Notes under the pieces: generated by a model
Database searches by the model: none
The model's input: the letters and a program-made list of their open reading frames with translations, nothing else
What the model was told of the DNA's origin: nothing
Position numbers and translations under genes: made by a program
DNA from: an uncultured Clostridium sp.
Lineage (GTDB): Bacteria > Bacillota_I > Bacilli_A > RF39 > UBA660
Direction of reading: 5' to 3'
DNA length: 29,907 bases
NCBI GenBank assembly: GCA_902493795.1
Contig: CABUQZ010000021.1
Span: 1 to 29,907 of the forward strand
Shown: piece by piece, positions 7,809-16,132 of the stretch
How the letters are laid out: each line of letters starts with the position of its first letter
Numbering within the stretch: position 1 is the first letter of the stretch

Positions 7809-8423
7809 TACTTCTACTATATATAATTTTTTATCTTTGTGAACAAGGGTTAATGTTATTTCTTTTGGATAATTTAAATCTTTTTCATATGTTACTTTTG
7901 CAACTACAATATATCCTAGTGGATCTTGTGCAGTCCCAATTGATACGTTCTTTTTTGTTGCAGATGTTATTTCAACAGCTTTTACTTTTGGAAGAGATTG
8001 CTTTCTATCTCCATAGACATTTGATTTAACATTTTTGTAAATTGTATCTTGAGCTTTTAGAATAAAGTTTTCTTTCATCTCTTCGTAAATAAAATCTAAT
8101 CCACCAATATCTGTATTTGTCTTCTTGTCCTCTAACGAATAAAAGTCAGTTATAAATAATTTTGCTAGTATTTTAGCATACTCATCTTCATTAACAATAT
8201 CTTTTGTAAGCTCTTCTTTTAACTCTTGAAAATATTCTTTATATAAGTCAGATTTATTATCGTATAAAGTATAATTAAATTCTTTTGTTTCAACTTTATC
8301 TTCAACTTTTACTTGTTCTACTGGTTCTTGTTTCTCATTTTTAGGAATCAACAAGAATATAGCTATTACAAAACAAGCTATTCCTGCTACAAACGAAATT
8401 TTCATTATTGTTTTTTTATTCAT
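7803..8423 (-). CDS. Membrane-anchored protein of unknown function
   Basis: 206 residues. One N-terminal hydrophobic helix (about 7-27) follows a short basic start, so the protein is probably anchored with its bulk outside the cell. An acidic, Val/Glu/Lys-rich linker comes next (about 30-50). The rest looks like a small mixed alpha/beta domain, helical at about 50-130 and beta-rich at the end (residues about 150-206). No catalytic motif was recognised. It starts one base after the LtaS-like stop, and its Shine-Dalgarno GAGGG lies in the last codons of that gene, so the two are translationally coupled. A role with the LtaS-like enzyme in the envelope is an inference from position only. Confidence 0.75.
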   Translation of the reverse strand: MNKKTIMKISFVAGIACFVIAIFLLIPKNEKQEPVEQVKVEDKVETKEFNYTLYDNKSDLYKEYFQELKEELTKDIVNEDEYAKILAKLFITDFYSLEDKKTNTDIGGLDFIYEEMKENFILKAQDTIYKNVKSNVYGDRKQSLPKVKAVEITSATKKNVSIGTAQDPLGYIVVAKVTYEKDLNYPKEITLTLVHKDKKLYIVEVK

Positions 8424-8424
8424 A

Positions 8425-10812
8425 TTAATTTCCCTCTACTATATCACTTTCATTTACATTTTTTATTTTAGAGTTTTTAATAAGATCGTAAACTAATATA
8501 TTGTTTGATACAGATAATATTTTATCTGTTTTAACTGAATTTTCCTTTATTGTTGTATCACTTATTACTGAGTTAGATAAGAAATATGCTTCTTCTTTTT
8601 GACTATTATAATACATATCTTTTGTAACCCAGTTACTTGTTGGGAATATTACTATATTATCATATTTAGTGTTAAATATATCATGTCCTAAGGCATATTT
8701 ATTAGTAAAACCAAACATATTTCCGATAGTTGGTAAAACATCATACATTCCCATTGGATAATTTATTCCTTGTTTTGTTATTTTTTGATCGTACAAATCT
8801 TCTTTATACATCTTTATGTTGTTAGATATCCCCATATCATATTTTTTAGAATTCTGTTCCATATCTTTTGACCAAATTATAAATGGTACTTTTCTATTTA
8901 ATTCATAGTCATAGCTATTGAATTCAATGTAACGTGGGTCATCTTCTTCGTAGACTGAATCTGTTTCTTTATCATAATTTAGTAATCTTACATAATCACC
9001 TTTTGGAAGTCTTGCATCATGATCACCATAAAATATTAATACTGTGTTTTCAAGAAGTCCTTCATTTTCAAGATTTTGTAGAAACTGTCCTAAAGCATAA
9101 TCTGCATAATGCGCTGCTTTAAAGTAGTTACCTAATTTAGTTCCTTCCATAAATGGATAACTTACTACTTGTTTTTCACCATTTTCATCAGTTATTGTTT
9201 CTTTAATGTCAACTGGATATTCTAAGTATTTATCAGTTGCAGAAAATGGTGTATGGTTTGTAAGCATTATTATTGTTCCGTAGAACTTCTCGTGTTCTTC
9301 TTTTATTACCTTAAGTTTTTCAATTGTTTGTCTAAAGAATGAAACATCTGATAGTCCTAGGCCTATTTCTTCATCAATTATGTATTCATCTTTGGCATAG
9401 AAATGATCATATCCTAAATTCTTATGCATTGTTTTTCTATTCCAGTATTCTCCATTATTAGCATGCATTGAGAATGTGTAATAACCTTTTTCTTTTAATA
9501 ATTTTGGAGTAGATACGTATTCTTTATCAGCGTAATCAGTGAAAGCTGTTCCTATATTTGCTGGCATTAGTGAAGTGTTGAAAGTAAATTCTGTATCACT
9601 ACTTGTTCCTACACTTACTTGACTATAAAAGTTATTGAAATACATTCCATTTTTAGCAAGTTTATTTAAGTTTGGAGTTACTTCTTGTCCATTGAACTTA
9701 AGTCCTATAAGGAAGTTTTGCATACTTTCACCATGTATTACTATTATATTTTTACCTTCAAATCTTCCTGTGTATTCATTTTTCTTTGGAGGTTCGTAAT
9801 CCTTGTAGAAATCATTAAATTCTTTTAAAGCTGAATCATATCCAAAAAGAGCAACAAATTTTGGTTCTAGGCTTCTTACTAGGTCATTAATATGATATAT
9901 ATATATTCCAAAGTTTTCTACTATGTATTCCCTATTCCACTGTTTTGTAAGACTACTTACATCTGTTCCTGTTAAATTTGTAGAAAACAAAAATAAACTT
10001 AAAAACCCTATTATCAATGATTTGAAAAATTTAGTTTTGCTTTTATATATGAATTCTGAATTCATATATTTTTCTTTTTTCTTATATCTATGATGTAAAA
10101 AGATAAGTGCTAGTGGCATAATTAGAAATACTAAGTCTTTTGGTTCTACAACGTTTTCTACAACTGCATCTCCTACATCAGTTATAAACCTTGCAGTTGA
10201 TAAAAGTGAAATTGATGAAAACGATGTATAAAATGTATAATATGATGAATTAAGTACACATATTAGCGACAATAAAGTAGTAATTATTGCCATATATATG
10301 AATTTACCTTTTTCATTAAATAAATATGTAAAACTACCAATTAATACTACAAAAGCAAAGTCAGCAAGTAATGGATCAAAATCAAATATCGTTTCACTTC
10401 CTAAAGTAAAGGCTCTTAACATCGCAGCATTTAAAACATTGAAAACGATAAAAAACAAAAACAAACGATTAATACTTACTGAATGTTTTATTTTTTTCCA
10501 GCAATGTCTTAAATACATTTTAGGATTTTCTTTTATTTCAGCATATTTTCTTTTAACTTTTTTTGTTAGATCTTTTATTTTTGTCGTAAATGTAGATTTA
10601 TCTTTGTTTTTCTTTTCCTTTTTTGCATTTGATTTTATTTCTTTTATTTCTTTCTTTAATTTTTTTTCTTCTTCTTTTAATCGTTTTTTTTCTGTTATAA
10701 TTTTCTCGTTTTTTGTATCATTAACTTCTGTAGTTTTTTCATCTTTTATTATTTCTTTTTTTGCAACCGTTGCTTTTTTAGGTTTATTTTTATTACTCTT
10801 TTTATTACTCAT
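8425..10812 (-). CDS. LtaS-like membrane phosphoglycerol transferase with lysine-rich cytoplasmic tail
   Basis: 795 residues. A very Lys/Glu-rich, coiled-coil-like cytoplasmic tail (1-110) precedes about five membrane helices (about 115-280). The extracellular sulfatase-fold domain starts near 350: NIIVIHGESMQNF supplies metal ligand Glu362, the nucleophile region is GTSSDTEF, SMHANNGEYW follows, and FYGDHDARL gives Asp597-His598. LtaS enzymes move glycerol phosphate from phosphatidylglycerol onto a glycolipid or a growing lipoteichoic acid chain. Aligned on SD-S/T-EF, the usual nucleophilic Thr is Ser404. The upstream ATG at 10860 overlaps the -35, so the ATG at 10812 with GAGG is preferred. 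It could instead modify another polymer with phosphoglycerol. Confidence 0.88.
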   Translation of the reverse strand: MSNKKSNKNKPKKATVAKKEIIKDEKTTEVNDTKNEKIITEKKRLKEEEKKLKKEIKEIKSNAKKEKKNKDKSTFTTKIKDLTKKVKRKYAEIKENPKMYLRHCWKKIKHSVSINRLFLFFIVFNVLNAAMLRAFTLGSETIFDFDPLLADFAFVVLIGSFTYLFNEKGKFIYMAIITTLLSLICVLNSSYYTFYTSFSSISLLSTARFITDVGDAVVENVVEPKDLVFLIMPLALIFLHHRYKKKEKYMNSEFIYKSKTKFFKSLIIGFLSLFLFSTNLTGTDVSSLTKQWNREYIVENFGIYIYHINDLVRSLEPKFVALFGYDSALKEFNDFYKDYEPPKKNEYTGRFEGKNIIVIHGESMQNFLIGLKFNGQEVTPNLNKLAKNGMYFNNFYSQVSVGTSSDTEFTFNTSLMPANIGTAFTDYADKEYVSTPKLLKEKGYYTFSMHANNGEYWNRKTMHKNLGYDHFYAKDEYIIDEEIGLGLSDVSFFRQTIEKLKVIKEEHEKFYGTIIMLTNHTPFSATDKYLEYPVDIKETITDENGEKQVVSYPFMEGTKLGNYFKAAHYADYALGQFLQNLENEGLLENTVLIFYGDHDARLPKGDYVRLLNYDKETDSVYEEDDPRYIEFNSYDYELNRKVPFIIWSKDMEQNSKKYDMGISNNIKMYKEDLYDQKITKQGINYPMGMYDVLPTIGNMFGFTNKYALGHDIFNTKYDNIVIFPTSNWVTKDMYYNSQKEEAYFLSNSVISDTTIKENSVKTDKILSVSNNILVYDLIKNSKIKNVNESDIVEGN

Positions 10813-10831
10813 AGCAATACCTCGCTTATTA

Positions 10832-10860
10832 ATTATACCAAAGTGTTTAAAATTATTCAA
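10832..10860 (-). promoter_or_regulatory. Promoter of the LtaS-like gene
   Basis: Minus strand TTGAAT (10860-10855), 17-base spacer, TATAAT (10837-10832), with TGG before the -10. It is the best-formed vegetative promoter in the window. Confidence 0.75.
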
Positions 10861-10882
10861 TTTAATGCGATATATTTAAAAT

Positions 10883-10919
10883 AAAAAGAACATCCTAGAC
10901 ATTCTATCCAAGATGTTCT
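10883..10919 (-). terminator. Rho-independent terminator after the YihY-family gene
   Basis: An 8-bp stem AGAACATC/GATGTTCT (10919-10912 with 10894-10887), a 17-base loop and TTTTTATTTT on the minus strand. It ends the three-gene operon that starts near 14589. Confidence 0.75.
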
Positions 10920-10925
10920 AAATTA

Positions 10926-11777
10926 TTACAATTCTTCTTTTTTTGTTTTTTCTTTTATTTTTTCATATTGATCAGATTTTTCTCTTGCAAAGTTTATATT
11001 CATTCCTAGTACAAAAATATAGGAGATTAAATATAGATAAAGCATTAATGAAAGAAGGGATGAGATTCCCCCAAAATATGTTTCATATGTTGAAAAATAT
11101 TCAATATAAAATGAATATACCCATGTTACTACTACTAAAAGTACTGATGAAAAAACTGCTCCATAACTTGTTTTCCCCTTTAATTTTGCACTTAATGAAT
11201 ATCTATAAAGTATTTTTATAAAGATAAAGACAAGTAAAAATGTTACTGGGTATTTAAAAAATTTATACAAAGTGAAATACAAGTTTGTTGCAACATCTGT
11301 TTTGGTAATCATTCCTATAAAATTTAACACTTTTGTACTTATTACTGGCACTAGTAAAAGTAGTGTAAATAATATTATTAAAACGATTAGTAAAATAACT
11401 GATTTTATTTTATTTTTTATGATACTTGTGTTTTTTACATTATAGACAGAATTTGACGTTACAATCATCGAATATGTTCCTTTAGATGCAAGAGTTAGGG
11501 ATACAAATAGTAAAGCACCAATTCCTATTGCAGATGAACTTTCTCCTTGCATTGACATTATAAGGTTAGCAATATTAGGTGGAAAGTTTGAAATTAATGC
11601 GTCATATAAGCTTGATGTTCCAACATCAATATTAGATACAACAATACCTAAAATTGTAAGTAAAGGAATTAACATCATAATAAAGAAAAAGGCAAGATTT
11701 CCTGGCAAAACTTCCATCTCTGGCCTTTTAATACTTATATATAAATAATGTAGAAATCTTTTCACTTTTTCTTTCAT
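10926..11777 (-). CDS. YihY/BrkB-family integral membrane protein
   Basis: 283 residues with about six hydrophobic segments. The pattern is that of the YihY/UPF0761 family (called BrkB or RNase BN in old annotations): an N-terminal AFFFIMMLIPLLTILG helix, a LTLASKGTYSMIVTSNSVYN block, and a C-terminal YFGGISSLLSLMLYLYLISYIFVLG segment. Family members sit in the cell membrane. Proposed roles range from transport to LTA flipping in Gram-positives, but none can be fixed from sequence. It starts 2 bases after the stop of the GGDEF-like gene, whose last codons hold the only Shine-Dalgarno-like GAGGA, so translation is coupled. The C-terminal tail is highly charged. Confidence 0.88.
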   Translation of the reverse strand: MKEKVKRFLHYLYISIKRPEMEVLPGNLAFFFIMMLIPLLTILGIVVSNIDVGTSSLYDALISNFPPNIANLIMSMQGESSSAIGIGALLFVSLTLASKGTYSMIVTSNSVYNVKNTSIIKNKIKSVILLIVLIILFTLLLLVPVISTKVLNFIGMITKTDVATNLYFTLYKFFKYPVTFLLVFIFIKILYRYSLSAKLKGKTSYGAVFSSVLLVVVTWVYSFYIEYFSTYETYFGGISSLLSLMLYLYLISYIFVLGMNINFAREKSDQYEKIKEKTKKEEL

Positions 11778-11779
11778 TT

Positions 11780-13837
11780 TTATCGATATTCCTCTTTGTC
11801 TTTTCTCATTTCAATAGTTGCTTCGTTAATAGCATCATCTATTGTTTTAATTTCATCTAAAATCATACTATAACCTAAAGCAGCTCCAAAACCATATGGA
11901 AGGGATTTGAATTCTTTAGCAAGTTTCTTAGTGTAAGTTGCAATTTGTTGTTCACTATATCCAACTAAGTAAATTAAGAACTCATTACCATCACTTCTTA
12001 TAATCTCACTATTTTCAAGTTGAGTATTAATTAAAGTACTAGCTGTTTCAATAATTAATTTATCTCCTTGTTCATGACCATAGTTATCATTAACATATTT
12101 GATATTATTTAAGTCAATTATTATAATTGCTTGAGGATATTTTTGAGATTCATTCCAAATCTTAATATTGTGATTTAGGTAGTTTCTGTTTTTCAATGAA
12201 GTTAAGATATCTGTATATTTTCTTCTTTCTTCTTTCTTTATTGTTTTAACTTTCTTTGTTCTACTAAATAACAAGTACATTATTGCTACAATAATTAAAG
12301 GAATCAATACAATAGCTAGAAGAATAATATATAACTCTTCAAATGAACTTTTTTCAAGAGTAGATATATTTAAGTTATTTAATCCACTGTTTCTATAATT
12401 ATAATATGAGTTTGTTCCAATTATATAATTAAATACTTCATAGAATACGTTATTTTTTTCATCACTATTAACCATAAATTTATAGTCATTAGTTATTGTT
12501 GATTCAAATAACACTTCATAATCTTTAAATTTATCATTTCTGTAGTATTCGTATACTTCTTTATCTACAACAATTAATATACCATCATTATTATCTAAAA
12601 GATCATCTGTATCTTTTTTAGGAATTAGTTGTGCTTTACTATTATCTTTGAAGTAATTATATATTGAGTTATTATCTATTATAGCTACTTTTTTGTTTTT
12701 CATTCCTTCAAAACTTGTTATTACGTAACTATCAGATACATCTCCTAAAACTACATACTTTTCAATAAATGGTGATATTGTTGCTTTAAATTTACTATTG
12801 TCATAATCAAAGTAATTAAAGTAAATATCTATTTCACCTTTATCAGCAGCTTTTTTTAAATCTTCAATTGAATCATATTCTATATATTCAATGAAATCAC
12901 TATCAGAGTTTGTAAGACGAATCATTCTGTTAAGATATTCTGCTGCTATTCCATTTAACTCGTCGCCATCTTCTTTTTCATATGGAACATTTTCTACATA
13001 TCCATATTTATATGTTCTTGTTAAAAATTCTGTTTTAACTTTATCATTTATATCTGTTTTAGAAATATAATAATCAAGTAATGTTTTGTTGTAAGTTGTA
13101 ATGTAATATTTTTCTTTCCATGATTCAAAATATTTTCTAACAATTGTATTCATTTGCTCGTTGTTCTTATCATCTGCAAGTGTAAGAACAATTCTTTTAT
13201 TTAATTCAGTAAATACATATTTTATTTTATAGTTACTATTATTTAATGTTTTGTCTAGATACATTGTATTAGGAATAATAATCATATCAGTTGTTTTATT
13301 TTCATACTCTTTAAATAGTGTTTCTGAATCAGCATAAGTTTTATACTTTAGTCCTGCATATGATTTTAAATAATAATATATTTCATCTGAGTCTTTTTCT
13401 AATATTCCGATTGTCTTACTACCTATTTCTTTTAATGAATCAAGTCTTCCATCTTCTCTTCCGTATAACGCATAAACGTCTTCTTGAAGTAGTAGGTCAT
13501 TATCTTTTAAAACTTCTCCACTGTTTACCACTCTAAATCTATATCCGGTAGAGTCTACTTTATCCTCTTTTGAATAAGGGATTATGTTGAATTCAAAACC
13601 AGTTTCTTTACTGAAACTTTTTATAAATTCTCTAAATACTCCACCTTCTCCAAAAATAGGATAATTGTTCATTATGTTAAAATCAATTATAGTAGAGGAA
13701 TTTTCTTCAATCCATTTGTTTTCAGATACTGTAAAAGAATTTTCATCTTCTCTATTGTAATAATAATAAAGTCCCACAAATACAATTAATGCAACTAAAA
13801 TAGGCATTAAAACTATCCATTTTTTCTTAAGTTTCAT
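11780..13837 (-). CDS. Two-domain periplasmic-binding-type sensor with degenerate GGDEF output domain
   Basis: 685 residues. An N-terminal membrane helix (about 7-25) leads to an extracellular region of about 475 residues that looks like two consecutive SBP_bac_3-type solute-binding modules; the second starts near YGYVENVPYEKEDGDELNGI. A second membrane helix (about 503-525) precedes a cytoplasmic GGDEF domain with DLNNIKYVNDNYGHEQGD well kept. The signature itself reads R-S-D-G-N-E-F (614-620) where active cyclases have R-x-G-G-D/E-E-F. The protein probably senses a small solute such as an amino acid, but cyclic-di-GMP synthesis is doubtful; GTP binding or a protein-contact role is possible. 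It is the middle gene of an operon, 14 bases after the upstream unknown and 2 bases before the YihY gene. AGGTG precedes the ATG. Confidence 0.85.
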   Translation of the reverse strand: MKLKKKWIVLMPILVALIVFVGLYYYYNREDENSFTVSENKWIEENSSTIIDFNIMNNYPIFGEGGVFREFIKSFSKETGFEFNIIPYSKEDKVDSTGYRFRVVNSGEVLKDNDLLLQEDVYALYGREDGRLDSLKEIGSKTIGILEKDSDEIYYYLKSYAGLKYKTYADSETLFKEYENKTTDMIIIPNTMYLDKTLNNSNYKIKYVFTELNKRIVLTLADDKNNEQMNTIVRKYFESWKEKYYITTYNKTLLDYYISKTDINDKVKTEFLTRTYKYGYVENVPYEKEDGDELNGIAAEYLNRMIRLTNSDSDFIEYIEYDSIEDLKKAADKGEIDIYFNYFDYDNSKFKATISPFIEKYVVLGDVSDSYVITSFEGMKNKKVAIIDNNSIYNYFKDNSKAQLIPKKDTDDLLDNNDGILIVVDKEVYEYYRNDKFKDYEVLFESTITNDYKFMVNSDEKNNVFYEVFNYIIGTNSYYNYRNSGLNNLNISTLEKSSFEELYIILLAIVLIPLIIVAIMYLLFSRTKKVKTIKKEERRKYTDILTSLKNRNYLNHNIKIWNESQKYPQAIIIIDLNNIKYVNDNYGHEQGDKLIIETASTLINTQLENSEIIRSDGNEFLIYLVGYSEQQIATYTKKLAKEFKSLPYGFGAALGYSMILDEIKTIDDAINEATIEMRKDKEEYR

Positions 13838-13851
13838 TTTTATTCACCTAC

Positions 13852-14589
13852 TTACCAAACATAACTATTTGTTCCATATTTTTTATACCCAATAGCTGGG
13901 AAATCTTGACTAGTTACTGAGTTTACTGTCGTTTTAATTGTGTCTGTATCATTTGTAGCTTTTTTCTTAGTTATTTTTATACTACAAGTGCTTTCTCCTA
14001 GTTTATCTTTAGTAAATCCATAAATAATGTATTCTCCATCATCTTTAATTTCAAATGTTTGTTTCTTGTTATACTCTTTTGTTTTAGTATTAGAAATACC
14101 ATATTCAACACCTTGATTTTTAGATAAATCTGATGCGTATTTAACTGTTACATTTTCGACAAAGTTTCCTTCTTCATCAACTCTACCAGTTGCTTCAAGA
14201 GTACAGTTATAATATTTATTTAAGTATACTGTTACATCATAGAAATCTTTTTGCTCTTTAGTTAGTTGTTCATCTATATATTTAACTAAAGCTTTAGAAT
14301 CAGCAAGTTTAGCATTATCTGCAACTGTTATAACAACTTTAAATATTTTACCACTTAAATATGGTTCAGTTACTTTTACAACGAATGGTTCTTTTTCAAT
14401 ATTTTCTTTTATTGTTTTAATTTGCTCTTTAGAAATAGGAACCTTTTCAATTCCATCTAGTCTATCTCCATAGACAGGAAGTCCACTACTTCCAATAAAT
14501 AATTTATATAGAAAATATAAAAATGCTACTACTACTATCCATACAGCAATAACAAATATTGTTAATTTATGTTTTTTAATATAATCCAT
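13852..14589 (-). CDS. Single-pass membrane protein of unknown function
   Basis: 245 residues. One strongly hydrophobic helix near the N-terminus (about 10-30) after a basic start, then an exposed domain. Residues about 45-120 are mixed helix and strand; about 120-210 look like a beta-sandwich, containing GEYIIYGFTKDKLGESTCSIKITKK, which resembles an Ig-like fold. No family is recognised with confidence. It is the first gene of an operon with the two-sensor GGDEF-like protein and the YihY membrane protein, so a link with extracellular sensing or the envelope is likely but unproven. GAGG lies 7 bases before the ATG at 14589; an in-frame GTG at 14595 is too close to it. Confidence 0.75.
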   Translation of the reverse strand: MDYIKKHKLTIFVIAVWIVVVAFLYFLYKLFIGSSGLPVYGDRLDGIEKVPISKEQIKTIKENIEKEPFVVKVTEPYLSGKIFKVVITVADNAKLADSKALVKYIDEQLTKEQKDFYDVTVYLNKYYNCTLEATGRVDEEGNFVENVTVKYASDLSKNQGVEYGISNTKTKEYNKKQTFEIKDDGEYIIYGFTKDKLGESTCSIKITKKKATNDTDTIKTTVNSVTSQDFPAIGYKKYGTNSYVW

Positions 14590-14609
14590 CTTCACACCTC
14601 GGTATACTA

Positions 14610-14638
14610 ATTATACAACAAAAACAATTTATTTTGTA
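14610..14638 (-). promoter_or_regulatory. Promoter of the unknown/GGDEF/YihY operon
   Basis: Minus strand TATAAT (14615-14610) lies 20 bases before the start codon. The -35 match (TACAAA, 17 bases upstream) is poor and there is no extended -10. Confidence 0.45.
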
Positions 14639-14696
14639 GATATAAACTTTATAAATATCTTTTATAAACAATATGTGGATTTTTACATTCTATTAC

Positions 14697-14726
14697 AAAA
14701 GAAAATATCCACAGATTTGTGGATAT
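14697..14726 (-). terminator. Terminator of the gatCAB operon
   Basis: A perfect 9-bp stem ATATCCACA/TGTGGATAT (14726-14718 with 14713-14705), a 4-base loop and TTTTCTTTT on the minus strand. The stem starts on the last base of the gatB stop codon. Confidence 0.75.
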
Positions 14727-16132
14727 TATTTTAACATTTCTTTTAGTTTTTCTGTTACTAATTGAGGATTTGCATTTCCTTTTGTTTCCTTCATAATTTG
14801 TCCCATTAGGAATTTTATTGCTCTTTCGTTACCATTTTTGTAATCATTTACACTTTGTGTGTTATTATCAAGAATGTTTTGAATTATTTCTACTAATTCA
14901 TCTTCTCCAATTTCTTTAACGTTATGATCTTTTAATATTTCATCTATATCTTTATCTTGTTCCATAACGTCATCTAGTATTTCTTTTTGTATTTTGCTGT
15001 TAATTTTTCCTTCATTTAGGTAGTTTACTAAATCAACAAACTTTTTATCAGTAAGAGAAGTTTCTTCTAGTTTTAAGTCAGTCTTATTTAAGTATGCTGC
15101 TATATCTCCTAAAAGTAAATTGCTGGCAATTACTAGATTAATATTATCAAATTTATTCAAGTAATCAGAAATTACTCTATTCTGAATGATTTTTTCAACA
15201 TTAATGTCGCTTATACCTGCATTTTTATAGATAGTTCTTCTTTCATCAGCAGATAGTGGTAAATCATTTTTTGTTTTTTCTATATATTCATCAGATAAAT
15301 CAATATATGGAATATCTGGTTCTGGGAAATATCTATAGTCATTTCCAGTTTCCTTAATACGCATTAGAATTGTTGACATTGTCTTATCATCAAATCTTCT
15401 TGTTTGTTCTTTAAATATTTCACCTTTTTCATATAGTTCAATTTGTCTTTTTTCTTCGTAACGAATTGCTACTCCAACATTTGAAATTGATCCTATGTTT
15501 TTAACTTCTACTTTAGTATTTAATTTATCAGAATTACTAACAGAGACATTAACGTCACATCTCATGCTTCCTTCTTCGATTTTACAATCTGATACATCTG
15601 CATATAATAGAAGTTCTCTTAGCTTTTCAAGATATAAAACGGCTTCTTTATCACTAGATATATCGGCTTCTGTTACTATTTCTACAAGTGGAACACCTGC
15701 TCTATTAAAGTCTAGTAATGATTTATCACTACTATGGATACTTTTACAAGTATCTTCCTCGATATGTATATCATGAATTCTTATCTTTTTAGGTCCATTT
15801 TCGGTATTTATTTCAACATATCCATTTACTCCAATAGGAGTTCTATTTTGAGTAATCTGATAATTTTTTGGATTATCTGGATAGAAATAGTTCTTTCTAT
15901 CAAAATGCATATGTTTATTAATGTGACAATTAAGTACTAAAGCAGCACGAAGTCCTAAATGAATTGCTTCTTTATTAACTCTTGGAAGTACTCCAGGGTA
16001 TCCTAAATCAATTACATTTGTGCAAGTGTTAGCCATTTTTCCATAGTGATTAGCACTACCTGAAAACATCTTTGTTTTAGTTTTTAATTCAGCATGAACT
16101 TCAATTCCTACTGTTGTCTTATAATTACTCAT
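14726..16132 (-). CDS. gatB: Aspartyl/glutamyl-tRNA amidotransferase subunit B
   Basis: 468 residues, normal for GatB. The opening YKTTVGIEVHAELKTKTKMF and the FDRKNYFYPDNPKNYQITQ block are diagnostic, as is GVPLVEIVTEADI. The C-terminal GatB/YqeY tail domain (about 325-468) binds the tRNA. GatB carries the kinase site that activates Glu-tRNA(Gln) or Asp-tRNA(Asn) before ammonia from GatA is added. The ATG at 16132 overlaps the end of gatA (CATGAGTAA), so translation is coupled. The ribosome site AGAGGTG lies inside gatA. A terminator overlaps the stop codon. The complex indicates that at least one of GlnRS or AsnRS is replaced by transamidation. Confidence 0.97.
   Translation of the reverse strand: MSNYKTTVGIEVHAELKTKTKMFSGSANHYGKMANTCTNVIDLGYPGVLPRVNKEAIHLGLRAALVLNCHINKHMHFDRKNYFYPDNPKNYQITQNRTPIGVNGYVEINTENGPKKIRIHDIHIEEDTCKSIHSSDKSLLDFNRAGVPLVEIVTEADISSDKEAVLYLEKLRELLLYADVSDCKIEEGSMRCDVNVSVSNSDKLNTKVEVKNIGSISNVGVAIRYEEKRQIELYEKGEIFKEQTRRFDDKTMSTILMRIKETGNDYRYFPEPDIPYIDLSDEYIEKTKNDLPLSADERRTIYKNAGISDINVEKIIQNRVISDYLNKFDNINLVIASNLLLGDIAAYLNKTDLKLEETSLTDKKFVDLVNYLNEGKINSKIQKEILDDVMEQDKDIDEILKDHNVKEIGEDELVEIIQNILDNNTQSVNDYKNGNERAIKFLMGQIMKETKGNANPQLVTEKLKEMLK

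Noticed and set aside
8425..10812. A sulfatase call for the LtaS-like enzyme
   Set aside because: The C/S-x-P-x-R formylglycine motif is absent; membrane helices plus the GES and GDHD blocks fit LtaS/MdoB transferases.
10298..10879. A 193-codon Phe/Ser-rich open frame on the plus strand
   Set aside because: It is antisense to the Lys/Glu-rich start of the LtaS-like gene; AAA/GAA codons give open TTT/TTC frames. No ribosome site and no family resemblance.
15495..15776. A 93-codon plus-strand frame inside gatB
   Set aside because: Antisense shadow of a well-conserved gene, without ribosome site or recognisable product.
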